DNA from: UBA9676 sp963730065
GTDB taxonomy: Bacteria; Actinomycetota; Actinomycetes; Streptosporangiales; Streptosporangiaceae
Assembly: GCA_963730065.1 (NCBI GenBank)
Contig: CAVSQL010000032.1
Span: forward strand, 124,001-188,000
Length of the DNA stretch: 64,000 nucleotides
Reading direction: 5' to 3'
The notes under the pieces were generated by a model. It was not told the DNA's origin and did no database searches. It worked only from the letters and a program-made list of their open reading frames with translations. A program made the position numbers and the translations under genes. Shown piece by piece: positions 42,432 through 50,442 of the stretch. The stretch's first letter is position 1. The number at the start of each line of letters is the position of its first letter.

Positions 42432-44153
42432 GTGTTCGAGACTCTCTCTGACCGGCTGACTCAGGTCTTCTCCTCGCTGCGCGGACGAGGCCGGCTGTCG
42501 GACGCCGACATCGACAGGACCCTGCGCGAGATCCGCATCGCGCTGCTGGAGGCGGACGTCGCCCTGCCGGTGGTCAGGGAGTTCACCGCCCGGGTGCGGG
42601 AACGCGCCTCCTCGGCCGAGGTGTCCGCGGCGCTCAATCCGGCCCAGCAGGTCATAAAGATCGTCCACGAGGAGCTCGTCACCATCCTCGGCGGTGAGGC
42701 GCGGCGGCTCCGTTTTGCCAAAGTTCCGCCGACGGTGATCATGCTGGCGGGCCTGCAGGGCTCGGGTAAGACCACGCTCGCCGCGAAGCTGGCGCTCTGG
42801 CTGCGCGAGCAGGGCAACACGCCCCTGCTGGTCGCGGCGGACCTGCAGCGGCCGAACGCGGTGCAGCAGCTCCAGGTGCTCGGCGCGCAGGCGGGGGTGC
42901 CGGTGTTCGCGCCCGAGCCGGGCAACGGCGTCGGCGACCCGGTCGCGGTGGCGCGCGAGTCGCTGGATGAGGCCCGGCACCGCCTGCACAACATCGTGAT
43001 CATCGACACCGCCGGGCGGCTCGGCATCGACGAGGAGATGATGCGCCAGGCGTCGGCGATCAGGGACGCGACCGACCCGGACGAGATCCTCTTCGTGGTG
43101 GACGCCATGATCGGCCAGGACGCGGTGACCACCGCCCAGGCCTTCCTCGACGGCGTCGGCTACGACGGCGTTGTGTTGACCAAGCTCGACGGCGACGCCC
43201 GCGGCGGCGCCGCGCTGTCCATCGCCCAGCTCACCGGCCGCCCCGTGATGTTCGCCTCCACCGGGGAGAAACTAGGGGACTTCGACCTCTTCCACCCCGA
43301 CCGGATGGCGTCGCGCATCCTCGACATGGGCGACATGCTCACGCTGATCGAGCAGGCGGAGCGGACGTTCGACGAAGAGCAGGCCACGGCCATGGCCGGC
43401 AAGCTCGCCTCCGGCGAGGGGTTCACCCTGGAGGACTTCGTCGAGCAGCTCGCCATGGTCCGCAAGCTGGGCCCGATCGGGAACCTGCTCGGCATGCTCC
43501 CCGGCGCCGCCCAGAACCGGGAACTGCTCAGCCAGATCGACGACAAGGACCTGGACCGCGCGGAGGCCATCGTCAACTCGATGACTCCCGCCGAACGGCG
43601 CAACCCTAAGATTCTCAACGGCTCCCGCCGCGCCCGCATCGCCCGCGGCTCTGGTACCAGCGTGGGCGAGGTGAACAACCTGGTCATCCGGTTCCAGGAG
43701 GGCCAGAAGATGATGCGGCAGATGTTCGCCGGCGGTGGCATGCCCGGCATGCCGCCGATCCCGGGGATGCGGCGCGCGACCAAGAAGGCGGCCAAGGGCC
43801 GGAAGGCACCGGCGAAGAAGAAGCCCAAGAGCGGCCGCCCGGGCGCGCCCCCACGGCCGGCCGGTGGTGGCGGCCAGGCGGGGACCGTGCCCGATGGCCT
43901 GCGCGGTGGGGGAGGGAACTCCCCGGGGCCAGCCCTGGGCGGCCTGCCGGGCGGCGTGCCCGGTGGCCTGCCCGCCGGGCTGGGGAAGCCGGGTGCGGGC
44001 GACGACCTGGCGGCTGGCCTGGAGGCGCTGGCCAGAGGGAACTCGGGGTTCGTCGTGGTGCCCGAAGACGATGCTCCCGGAAACGGGCCCGCCCCCGAGG
44101 ACCTGCCCGCCGGGTTCAGCCGCTTCCGCCGCGGCAAGCGCGGCGACCGCTAG
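42432..44153 (+). CDS. ffh: Signal recognition particle protein Ffh
   Basis: A 573-residue SRP54 GTPase that binds signal sequences at the ribosome with 4.5S RNA. The N domain starts FETLSDRLTQVFSSLRGRGR. G-domain motifs are LAGLQGSGKTTLAAKLA, AADLQRPNAVQQLQV, IIDTAGRLGIDEE and LTKLDGDARGGAALS. The Met-rich M domain ends around NNLVIRFQEGQKMMRQMFAGG. The C-terminal ~110 residues are unusual: a Lys/Arg patch (KKAAKGRKAPAKKKPK) and long Gly/Pro repeats (LPGGVPGGLPAGLG) ending in an acidic then basic tail. GTG at 42432 fits family starts; a longer frame to 42267 is not supported. Confidence 0.96.
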   Translation: MFETLSDRLTQVFSSLRGRGRLSDADIDRTLREIRIALLEADVALPVVREFTARVRERASSAEVSAALNPAQQVIKIVHEELVTILGGEARRLRFAKVPPTVIMLAGLQGSGKTTLAAKLALWLREQGNTPLLVAADLQRPNAVQQLQVLGAQAGVPVFAPEPGNGVGDPVAVARESLDEARHRLHNIVIIDTAGRLGIDEEMMRQASAIRDATDPDEILFVVDAMIGQDAVTTAQAFLDGVGYDGVVLTKLDGDARGGAALSIAQLTGRPVMFASTGEKLGDFDLFHPDRMASRILDMGDMLTLIEQAERTFDEEQATAMAGKLASGEGFTLEDFVEQLAMVRKLGPIGNLLGMLPGAAQNRELLSQIDDKDLDRAEAIVNSMTPAERRNPKILNGSRRARIARGSGTSVGEVNNLVIRFQEGQKMMRQMFAGGGMPGMPPIPGMRRATKKAAKGRKAPAKKKPKSGRPGAPPRPAGGGGQAGTVPDGLRGGGGNSPGPALGGLPGGVPGGLPAGLGKPGAGDDLAAGLEALARGNSGFVVVPEDDAPGNGPAPEDLPAGFSRFRRGKRGDR

Positions 44154-44596
44154 CCGCCCGGCAACCGGGCCGGGCTGTTACCGGGTCAGCCCACCCAACG
44201 GGCCGGGCCGCCAAGCGGGCCGCCGCCCGCCAGCCGACAAAATCTCCATATATGTCCGTTTCTTCCGTTGGGACGCCTCACTTCCCACGGATCTGCGTCA
44301 TGATCATGTCCGTTTCGCCCGGTTCCCGTGACGCAAACCCGTGGTAGGTCAACTCGGCCAAAGAAGCCGCGGGGTGGCGCGGCGGCGCCGGGGGTGCCAG
44401 TGGCTGGCCCGCCGAGGCCGTGAGCGATTACGCCTGCGGTCGACTCCTCTGGCACAATGACAGGGTTGTTACACCTTCCTGGGTCGGCGACGCCCTCTCT
44501 CGCTCGCCGGCCCTGGTCCGTCCGGGCCATGCCGCCGGTCCTCACCTGGCGTGTTCACCGCCCGCAACCGAGCTTTCATGGGAGAAGACTGCAGCC
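44154..44596. other. Intergenic region upstream of the rpsP operon
   Basis: This 443-base gap should hold the rpsP operon promoter. It contains a terminator-like hairpin at its start, a direct repeat ATGTCCGTTTC (44252-44262 and 44306-44316), and an inverted pair TGCGTCA/TGACGCA (44294-44300 and 44329-44335). CACAAT near 44452 is a weak -10 candidate. No ORF of coding character was seen before 44597. Confidence 0.5.
44156..44170 (+). terminator. Short GC hairpin after ffh
   Basis: GCCCGG-CAA-CCGGGC forms a 6-bp perfect stem three bases after the ffh stop; no U-run follows. Confidence 0.45.
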
Positions 44597-45496
44597 GTGG
44601 CTGTCAAGATCAAGCTCAAGCGCATGGGGAAGATCCGTGCGCCCTTTTACCGGATCATCGTCGCTGACGCCCGCACCAAGAGGGACGGCCGGGCGATCGA
44701 GGAGATCGGCAAGTACCACCCCAAGGCAGAACCCTCGTTCATCGAGGTCAACTCGGACCGGGCCCAGCACTGGCTCTCGGTAGGGGCACAGCCCACAGAC
44801 CCGGTCCGGCGGATCCTTGAGATCACCGGTGACTGGCAGAAGTTCAAGGGCCTGCCCGGGAGCGAGGGCACGCTGAAGACCGCCGTGGCCAAGGCGGACA
44901 AGAAGGTAGCCTTCGCCGCGGCGGTTGCCGAGACGCTCAAGACGGCCGAGGCCAAGCCCGACAAGAGCCGGGCCCGCAAGCCCGCTGCCGAGGCGGACGC
45001 CGCAAAGGCGAAGGACACCAAGGCGGCATCCGGCAAGGCGGCCAAGGCGGACGGCCAGCGCGCGGGCGCGGGCAGGTCCGCTAAGGGCGCCGAGGCCCGC
45101 GCCGCTGCCGAGGCCAGCCCGGCCGCTGAGGCCAGCCCGGCCGCTGAGGCCAGCCCGGCCGCTGAGGCCAGCCCGGCTGCTGAGGCCAGCCCGGCCGCTG
45201 AGGCCAGCCCGGCTGCTGAGGCCAGCCCGGCCGTTAAGGCCAGCCCGGCTGCTGAGGCCAGCCCGGCCGTTAAGGACGCCAAGGCTGCTAAGGACACCAA
45301 GGCCGCTAAGGACACCAAGGCCGCTAAGGACACCAAGGCCGCTAGCGACGGCGCAGCCGCTAAGGACAGCGCCGCCGCTAAGGACAGCCCGGCCGCCGAG
45401 GAAGGCGCCGCCGCCGAGAACAGCGCCCCCGCCGAGAACAGCGCCCCCGCCGAGGGCGCGGCGACCGCGGGCGACCAGCAGGACAGCGAGGCGTGA
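44597..45496 (+). CDS. rpsP: 30S ribosomal protein S16 with long Ala-rich repeat tail
   Basis: The first ~85 residues are a normal S16: AVKIKLKRMGKIRAPFYRII, VADARTKRDGRAIEEIGKYH, SFIEVNSDRAQHWLSVGAQP and VRRILEITGDWQKFKGLPG. The remaining ~215 residues are a Lys/Ala-rich then Ala/Pro/Glu tail. It contains nine six-residue units of the AEASPA type followed by four KAAKDT-type units, and ends in an acidic AEENSAPAE-like stretch. At 299 residues it is about twice the usual actinobacterial length and three times that of E. coli S16. GTG at 44597 fits the conserved N-terminus. The tail probably extends from the 30S surface as a disordered arm. First gene of the rpsP-trmD-rplS-lepB block. Confidence 0.95.
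   Translation: MAVKIKLKRMGKIRAPFYRIIVADARTKRDGRAIEEIGKYHPKAEPSFIEVNSDRAQHWLSVGAQPTDPVRRILEITGDWQKFKGLPGSEGTLKTAVAKADKKVAFAAAVAETLKTAEAKPDKSRARKPAAEADAAKAKDTKAASGKAAKADGQRAGAGRSAKGAEARAAAEASPAAEASPAAEASPAAEASPAAEASPAAEASPAAEASPAVKASPAAEASPAVKDAKAAKDTKAAKDTKAAKDTKAASDGAAAKDSAAAKDSPAAEEGAAAENSAPAENSAPAEGAATAGDQQDSEA
45107..45340. repeat. Two adjoining 18-bp tandem arrays in the rpsP tail
   Basis: Nine 18-bp units of the GCTGAGGCCAGCCCGGCC type (45107-45268) are followed without a gap by four units of the GCTAAGGACACCAAGGCC type (45269-45340). Several units are identical, others differ by one to three bases, so copy number has probably changed recently. Confidence 0.93.
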
Positions 45497-45497
45497 G

Positions 45498-45740
45498 GTG
45501 CTCGAGGAGGCTCTTGAGCACCTGGTGAAGGGCATCGTCGACCATCCCGACGATGTCCGGGTGAACAGCCACGGCCTGCGCCGGGGCCGGGTCCTGGAGG
45601 TGCGCGTGCATCCGGACGACCTCGGCAAGGTGATCGGACGCGGCGGGCGGACCGCCCGGGCCCTGCGGACAGTCATCGGGTCGCTGGCGGGTGGGCGCTA
45701 TGTCCGTGTCGATCTGCTGGATGTGGACGAGGTCCGTTAG
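45498..45740 (+). CDS. khpA: KH-domain RNA-binding protein KhpA
   Basis: An 80-residue single KH domain: LEEALEHLVKGIVDHPDDVR, RVLEVRVHPDDLGKVIGRGGRTARALR with the GRGG RNA-contact loop, and VRVDLLDVDE. KhpA proteins bind small and messenger RNAs and sit between rpsP and rimM in most Gram-positive bacteria, as here. GTG at 45498 begins one base after the rpsP stop, and CGAGG-type purines lie inside the rpsP end, so it is translationally coupled. Confidence 0.92.
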   Translation: MLEEALEHLVKGIVDHPDDVRVNSHGLRRGRVLEVRVHPDDLGKVIGRGGRTARALRTVIGSLAGGRYVRVDLLDVDEVR

Positions 45741-46274
45741 CTGAGCAAGCAACTGGACGTCGGCCGGGTGGTCCGGCCGCACGGGATCCACGGCGAGGTC
45801 GCGGTCGAGGTCCGGACCGACGATCCGGACCAGCGTTTCGCCATCGGCTCGGTGCTGGGCACCGATCCCCCGGCGGCCGGGCCGTTGACGGTCGTGTCCG
45901 CACGGTGGCACAGCGGGCGGCTGCTGGTCAGCTTCGCCGGGATCGCCGACCGCACCCAGGCCGAGCCACTGCGTGGTGTCTGGCTTACGGTGGACGCCGC
46001 GCAGGTCACCGCCCCCGAGGATCCCGACGAGTTCCACGACCACCAGCTGGTCGGGCTCACGGTGGTGACCGCGGCCGGGGAGCCGGTCGGCGTTGTCACC
46101 GACGTGCGTCATCACGGCCAGGATCTGCTGGTGATCGAGCCCGCGGTCGGCTCGCCCCGCCGCAGCGAGATTCTGGTTCCTTTTGTGGCCGCGATCGCGG
46201 TGGACGTGGATGTGGCCAGCGGCCAGATGGTGATCGACCCGCCAGCCGGCCTGCTGGACCTGGCCACCGGGTGA
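45741..46274 (+). CDS. rimM: Ribosome maturation factor RimM
   Basis: About 177 residues: the N-terminal barrel has LDVGRVVRPHGIHGEVAVEVRTDD and the PRC barrel has EDPDEFHDHQLVGLTVVTAAG, GVVTDVRHHGQDLLVI and ILVPFVAAIAVDVD. RimM helps assemble the 30S head and binds S19. The family needs the VGRVVRPHG strand, which lies before the first standard start (GTG at 45768). The only plausible start is CTG at 45741, right after the khpA TAG and seven bases after GAGGT. A pipeline limited to ATG/GTG/TTG would call 45768-46274 and truncate the first strand. Confidence 0.92.
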   Translation: MSKQLDVGRVVRPHGIHGEVAVEVRTDDPDQRFAIGSVLGTDPPAAGPLTVVSARWHSGRLLVSFAGIADRTQAEPLRGVWLTVDAAQVTAPEDPDEFHDHQLVGLTVVTAAGEPVGVVTDVRHHGQDLLVIEPAVGSPRRSEILVPFVAAIAVDVDVASGQMVIDPPAGLLDLATG

Positions 46275-46280
46275 CCGGCC

Positions 46281-47075
46281 GTGCGCATCGACATCATCAC
46301 GATCTTCCCGGAATACTTCGGCCCGCTGCAGGTCTCGCTGCTCGGCAAGGCGGCGGAGCGCGGCATCATCCAGTTCGCCGTGCACGACCTGCGCACCTGG
46401 GCGCACGATACCCACCGGACCGTGGACGACACACCCTTCGGCGGCGGGCCTGGGATGGTCATGATGCCCGGCCCCTGGGGCGAAGCGCTCGACGCGGTGG
46501 CCAGCGGCGGCTCGCCGCGGACCCGGCTGGTGGTGCCCACCCCGGCTGGCATCCCCTTCCGGCAGGAGATGGCCGCCGCGTACGCGCGCCACGACCATCT
46601 CGTTTTCGCATGCGGCCGGTACGAGGGGATCGACACCCGGGTCATCGAGGACGCCCGGGCCCGGCTGGCCGTCGACGAAGTCAGCCTCGGCGACTATGTG
46701 CTCTCGGGCGGGGAGCCTGCCGCCCTGGTCATGATCGACGCCGTGGGGAGGCTGCTGCCCGGCGTGCTCGGGAACAGCGAATCCGCGGCCGACGACTCCT
46801 TCGGGGCCGGCGCCGCCGGGCCCATGGCCGGCCTGCTGGAAGGGCCCGTCTTCACCAGGCCGCGGGTCTGGCGCGGGCGTGCCGTTCCCGACGTCCTGCT
46901 GTCGGGGGATCACGCCGCCATCGCGCGCTGGCGAAGGGACGAGGCGTTGCGCCGCACCGCCGTCTACCGTCCGGACCTGGTGCCGGCCATCGCCGCTGGC
47001 GCCCTGGACACACGCGACCGGCAGGTGCTGGCGGAAGCTGGCTTTCCGGTTTGGGGCGAAGATATGGCACACTGA
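46281..47075 (+). CDS. trmD: tRNA (guanine-37-N1)-methyltransferase
   Basis: A 264-residue TrmD that methylates G37 next to the anticodon and prevents frameshifting. Conserved parts: RIDIITIFPEYFGPLQVSLL, HDLRTWAHDTHRTVDDTPFG, GGGPGMVMMPGPW, the trefoil-knot SAM site FACGRYEGIDTRVIEDARA and DYVLSGGEPAALVMIDAVGR. A slightly longer linker (GAGAAGPMAG) precedes EGPVFTRPRVWRG. The GTG start lies six bases after rimM. Confidence 0.97.
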   Translation: MRIDIITIFPEYFGPLQVSLLGKAAERGIIQFAVHDLRTWAHDTHRTVDDTPFGGGPGMVMMPGPWGEALDAVASGGSPRTRLVVPTPAGIPFRQEMAAAYARHDHLVFACGRYEGIDTRVIEDARARLAVDEVSLGDYVLSGGEPAALVMIDAVGRLLPGVLGNSESAADDSFGAGAAGPMAGLLEGPVFTRPRVWRGRAVPDVLLSGDHAAIARWRRDEALRRTAVYRPDLVPAIAAGALDTRDRQVLAEAGFPVWGEDMAH

Positions 47076-47170
47076 AACCCGCCCCGTACAAGCTTGCCGA
47101 GCGGAGCGCCTCCCCCGGCGACGCAGGGCCAGGGTTTCAGGACTACCGACCGACCGCCAAGACCGAACTG

Positions 47171-47192
47171 CACGCGCGCCCGTGCGCGCGTG
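47171..47192 (+). promoter_or_regulatory. Hairpin in the rplS leader
   Basis: CACGCGCGC and GCGCGCGTG form a perfect 9-bp stem with a CCGT loop, ending ten bases before the TGAGGAAC ribosome site of rplS. L19 leaders are known regulatory RNAs in other phyla; a similar role here is only inferred. It may also be a simple trmD-rplS processing or attenuation site. Confidence 0.5.
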
Positions 47193-47215
47193 AAGATCAA
47201 TGAGGAACGCCAGCC

Positions 47216-47575
47216 ATGCACACCGCGATCACCGACTTGGAGCAGGCCCAGATCCGCTCCGATATCCCGGACTTCCGGCCGGGAGACACACTCAAGGTGC
47301 ACGTCCGGGTGGTCGAGGGCAGCCGGTCCAGGATCCAGATCTTCCAAGGTGTGGTCATCCGCCGCCAGGGTGGCGGGGCCCGGGAGACCTTCACCGTCCG
47401 CAAGATCAGTTACGGCGTGGGTGTGGAGCGCACCTTCCCCGTCCACAGCCCCACGCTGGACAAGATCGAGGTAGTCACCCGGGGCCGGGTGCGCCGGGCC
47501 AAGCTTTACTACCTGCGTTCCCTGCGCGGCAAGCGCGCCCGGATCAGGGAGCGGCGCGAGACGCCAGCGCACTAG
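47216..47575 (+). CDS. rplS: 50S ribosomal protein L19
   Basis: A 119-residue L19: ITDLEQAQIRSDIPDFRPGD, TLKVHVRVVEGSRSRIQIFQG, VVIRRQGGGARETFTVRKIS, GVGVERTFPVHSPTLDKIEV and VRRAKLYYLRSLRGKRARIR. Complete and typical. A GAGGAAC ribosome site precedes the ATG, and a GC-rich hairpin lies just upstream. Two signal peptidase genes follow. Confidence 0.98.
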   Translation: MHTAITDLEQAQIRSDIPDFRPGDTLKVHVRVVEGSRSRIQIFQGVVIRRQGGGARETFTVRKISYGVGVERTFPVHSPTLDKIEVVTRGRVRRAKLYYLRSLRGKRARIRERRETPAH

Positions 47576-47604
47576 CAGCCGCCACCTCACAGCGGCGGGC
47601 GCGG

Positions 47605-48408
47605 ATGTCCGGCCACGGGGAAGGGGACACCGCTGCCGGGGGCCCGGGCAGCGAGATGGCAGGCACGCGGCCGGGCCGCCCACGCCGCCGGTTCGTGCGG
47701 GATCTGCTCCTGATCGCCGGCTCCGCGATCATGTTCACGGTCCTGGCCAAGGCGTTCGTGGCCCAGGCGTTCCTGGTCCCCACGGGATCCATGGCTGACA
47801 CGCTGCGCCCCGGCGACCGGGTGCTGGTCAGCAAGCTGGCGTACCACTTCACAGGCGTCCACCGGGGCGAAATCGTCGTGTTCAGCGGCACCGGGTCCTG
47901 GGGACCGTCACCGCGGCCGGCGGCCGGCCCGCTGGCCCGCTGGTACCGCGACGCGCTGACGGCGGCGGGTCTCGCGAGCAACGGGACGGACTACATCAAG
48001 CGGGTCATCGGCCTGCCAGGCGACCACCTGGCCTGCTGCAACGCCCGCGGGCTCATCACCGTCAACGGGATCCCGCTGCACGAGGGGGATTACCTGTACC
48101 CCGGTGAGCAGCCTTCCGACCAGCCCTTCCATGTGATCGTGCCGCCTGGCCGGCTCTGGGTGATGGGTGACCACCGGGCGGACTCGGCGGACTCGCGCGA
48201 TCATGCGGCCGACCCGGGAGACGGGACCATACCGGAGAGCGCGGTGGTGGGCCGGGCCCTGGTGGTCGTCTGGCCACCCTCCCAGCTGGGATCCCTGCCC
48301 ATTCCCGCCACCTTTGCCCGGCCGTCCCTGATGCGCCAGCATTCGGTGCCCCCACATCGTGCGGCCGGGACACCGGTAATCCCGCCAGCCACGGGCGCCG
48401 AACGGTGA
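47605..48408 (+). CDS. lepB: Signal peptidase I (first of two)
   Basis: A 267-residue type I signal peptidase that removes Sec/Tat signal peptides outside the membrane. One N-terminal anchor (about residues 31-53), catalytic Ser62 in FLVPTGSMADTL, and general-base Lys132 in DYIKRVIGLPGDH. VPPGRLWVMGDHRADSADSR and GTIPESAVVGRALVVVWP are boxes D and E. It ends without a C-terminal membrane helix, unlike its neighbour. It starts 29 bases after rplS and is probably in the same operon. Two tandem lepB genes at this place are common in actinomycetes (Streptomyces has four). Confidence 0.95.
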   Translation: MSGHGEGDTAAGGPGSEMAGTRPGRPRRRFVRDLLLIAGSAIMFTVLAKAFVAQAFLVPTGSMADTLRPGDRVLVSKLAYHFTGVHRGEIVVFSGTGSWGPSPRPAAGPLARWYRDALTAAGLASNGTDYIKRVIGLPGDHLACCNARGLITVNGIPLHEGDYLYPGEQPSDQPFHVIVPPGRLWVMGDHRADSADSRDHAADPGDGTIPESAVVGRALVVVWPPSQLGSLPIPATFARPSLMRQHSVPPHRAAGTPVIPPATGAER

Positions 48409-48515
48409 TGCCGCTGGCAGCGGCGCGGCGGCCGCCGGCGGCCGGATGACGCCCCGCAGGGGATGGGGCGGTCCGTGGCGGCCGCGCCCGCGTCGCAGCG
48501 CCGCGTACCCGGCGA

Positions 48516-48521
48516 TAGGCT
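48516..48521 (+). promoter_or_regulatory. Candidate -10 box for the second lepB, leaderless type
   Basis: TAGGCT is followed after seven bases by the ATG at 48529; no ribosome site precedes it. This implies a promoter inside the rplS-lepB-rnhB run. Confidence 0.5.
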
Positions 48522-48528
48522 CGGTCCG

Positions 48529-49602
48529 ATGAACGAAGAGCGGGGCACGCGCGACGACCAACGTGCCCAGGCCGATCCGAACGCTGGCCTGGGCACTCCT
48601 GATGGCCATCAGGCCGGCCCGGCTCTGGGACATGGTGGCAGCGCTCCCGGGATGGCCGGAGCGCGTGGCCAGGACGGTTCCGGGGGCGCCGGCGGGCGCG
48701 GCGGGGCCGCGGTGGCCGACCGCCCGCCCGCGAAGCGCTCGAAGAGCAGGTCGTGGTGGATCGAGCTGCCCATCCTGCTGGTGTTCGCCCTGGTGCTGGC
48801 GCTGGTCATCAAGACATTCGTGGTCCAGGCGTTCTTCATCCCCTCGTCGTCGATGGAGAACACCCTCGATATCGGCGACAAAGTGCTCGTCAACAAGATG
48901 GTCTACGATTTCCGGTCGATCCACCGGGGCGACATCGTGGTCTTCAACGGGGAAGGCTCCTGGGATCCGGTGACGTCCCAGACCGTGCCACCGCTGGAGA
49001 GGCTGTGGAACGCGATCATCGGCCTGTTCGGCACCGCCCCGGGAGTGCATGACTACATCAAGCGCGTGATCGGGCTACCCGGCGATCATGTCGCGTGCTG
49101 TGACGCGAAGGGCCGGATCACGGTCAACGGGGTCCCGCTGAACGAGAAGTCCTACCTCTACCCGGGCAATGCCCCGTCCACGGTCAGGTTCAATGTCACA
49201 GTGCCGCCGGGCCGCCTGTGGGTGATGGGTGATCACCGCAACGTGTCATACGACTCCCGCGGTCACCAGGCAGATCCCGGGAACGGCACCATCCCGGAGA
49301 ACAAGGTGGTCGGGCGCGCGTTCGTGATAGTCGCCCCGATCAGCAGGTGGAGAGTGCTGTCTATCCCGGCCACCTTCCAGCAGCCCCAGCTGGCCCGGGC
49401 CGCCGGGCCGGCCGCATTGCCCGTCCTGTCCGCCCCGGTGGCCGCGGCGTTGCCGCTGGGGTTCGGTCTCGCCGGCGCGGTCCCGCTCACCTGGCTTCAG
49501 CTGCGGCGGCGGCGGCTGACCAGGTCGCTGCGGGGCAGCCGTCCACCGCCACGGCCTCGATCGTGGCATCTGCGGGAGCCGCGCCGGCCGGGGCGCGGCT
49601 GA
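48529..49602 (+). CDS. lepB: Signal peptidase I (second, with C-terminal membrane helix)
   Basis: A 357-residue paralogue of the preceding gene. The first ~70 residues are a disordered Gly/Asp/Arg-rich cytoplasmic segment. An anchor follows (about 77-98), then catalytic Ser108 in FFIPSSSMENTL and Lys178 in DYIKRVIGLPGDH. The catalytic region is very similar to the first copy, including GRITVNGVPLNE and RLWVMGDHRNVSYDSRGHQADPG. Unlike it, a C-terminal membrane helix is present (LPVLSAPVAAALPLGFGLAG), giving two anchors, followed by an Arg-rich tail. A separate promoter box before the start suggests independent expression and perhaps different substrates. Confidence 0.95.
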   Translation: MNEERGTRDDQRAQADPNAGLGTPDGHQAGPALGHGGSAPGMAGARGQDGSGGAGGRGGAAVADRPPAKRSKSRSWWIELPILLVFALVLALVIKTFVVQAFFIPSSSMENTLDIGDKVLVNKMVYDFRSIHRGDIVVFNGEGSWDPVTSQTVPPLERLWNAIIGLFGTAPGVHDYIKRVIGLPGDHVACCDAKGRITVNGVPLNEKSYLYPGNAPSTVRFNVTVPPGRLWVMGDHRNVSYDSRGHQADPGNGTIPENKVVGRAFVIVAPISRWRVLSIPATFQQPQLARAAGPAALPVLSAPVAAALPLGFGLAGAVPLTWLQLRRRRLTRSLRGSRPPPRPRSWHLREPRRPGRG

Positions 49603-49606
49603 CGTC

Positions 49607-50383
49607 ATGCTGGTCCCCCCGGTGCGGCATCCCGGCTACACCCCCCGGCGGGTGGCGGGCCTGGCTGGATACGAGCGGGTGCTCGCCCGGGCCGGCTTCG
49701 CGCAGGTGGCCGGGATCGACGAGGCGGGCCGCGGCGCCTGCGCCGGACCACTGGTGGTGGCGGCCGTCATGCTGGATCCCCGCAGGCGATCCGGCCTCGG
49801 CGGTATCGCGGACTCCAAATCGCTGACCGCGCCCGCTCGCGAAAAGGCCTACCAGCAGGTGATCGCGCTGGCCCAGGCCTGGCACGTAGTGGTCATCCCG
49901 GCAGACGAGATCGACGGGACAGGCCTGCACGTCTGCAACATCGCCGGGATGCGCCGGGCCCTGGCCGGCCTGTCCCCGCAGCCGCAGTACGTGCTCACCG
50001 ACGGCTTCCCCGTGCGTGGCCTGGGCATCCCGGCGCTGGCCATGTGGAAAGGGGACGAGGTGGCCGCGTGCGTGGCCGCCGCCTCGGTCGTGGCCAAGGT
50101 CACCAGGGACCGGCTCATGCGCGACCTGCACATGCGTTACCCGAAATACGGTTTCGCCCGGCATAAGGGGTATTCCACGCCAAGTCACATGCGGGCCCTC
50201 GATGCCCACGGGCCGTGCCCCGAGCACCGGCGTTCCTTCGCGAACGTCGGTGGCGGGGCCCGCGATCCCGCGGGCGTGGAGACCGGTGATCCCGCGGGCC
50301 TGGAGACCCGCGATCCGCTGGATCTGGGGACCGGTGATCCCGCGGGCCTGGAGACCGGCGATCCTACGGACCTGGAGAATTGA
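49607..50383 (+). CDS. rnhB: Ribonuclease HII with repeat tail
   Basis: A 258-residue RNase HII that removes ribonucleotides from DNA. The DEDD site is visible: VAGIDEAGRGACAGPLVVAA (Asp, Glu), YVLTDGFPV (Asp) and VVAKVTRDRLMRDL (Asp), with HKGYSTPSHMRALDAHGPCPEHRRSF near the end of the fold. The catalytic part ends near residue 218. The last ~40 residues are five copies of a GDPAGLET-type octapeptide encoded by 24-bp repeats, absent from the family in general. It starts four bases after the second lepB stop. Confidence 0.95.
   Translation: MLVPPVRHPGYTPRRVAGLAGYERVLARAGFAQVAGIDEAGRGACAGPLVVAAVMLDPRRRSGLGGIADSKSLTAPAREKAYQQVIALAQAWHVVVIPADEIDGTGLHVCNIAGMRRALAGLSPQPQYVLTDGFPVRGLGIPALAMWKGDEVAACVAAASVVAKVTRDRLMRDLHMRYPKYGFARHKGYSTPSHMRALDAHGPCPEHRRSFANVGGGARDPAGVETGDPAGLETRDPLDLGTGDPAGLETGDPTDLEN
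50264..50383. repeat. Five 24-bp tandem repeats at the rnhB 3' end
   Basis: Four full 24-bp units (from GATCCCGCGGGCCTGGAGAC-type sequence) and one final partial unit run into the stop codon. Units 1, 2 and 4 are nearly identical; unit 3 and 5 have diverged. Confidence 0.92.
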
Positions 50384-50442
50384 CCTATGGTTGATCTCAT
50401 CCAGGCCGGAGCTCCCGTCGCTGCCTGATCGGAGTTGTGACC

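Noticed and set aside
45107..45340. Regular 18-bp repeats that could suggest a CRISPR array
   Set aside because: Units are contiguous with no spacers, are in frame inside rpsP, and no cas genes are present anywhere in the window.
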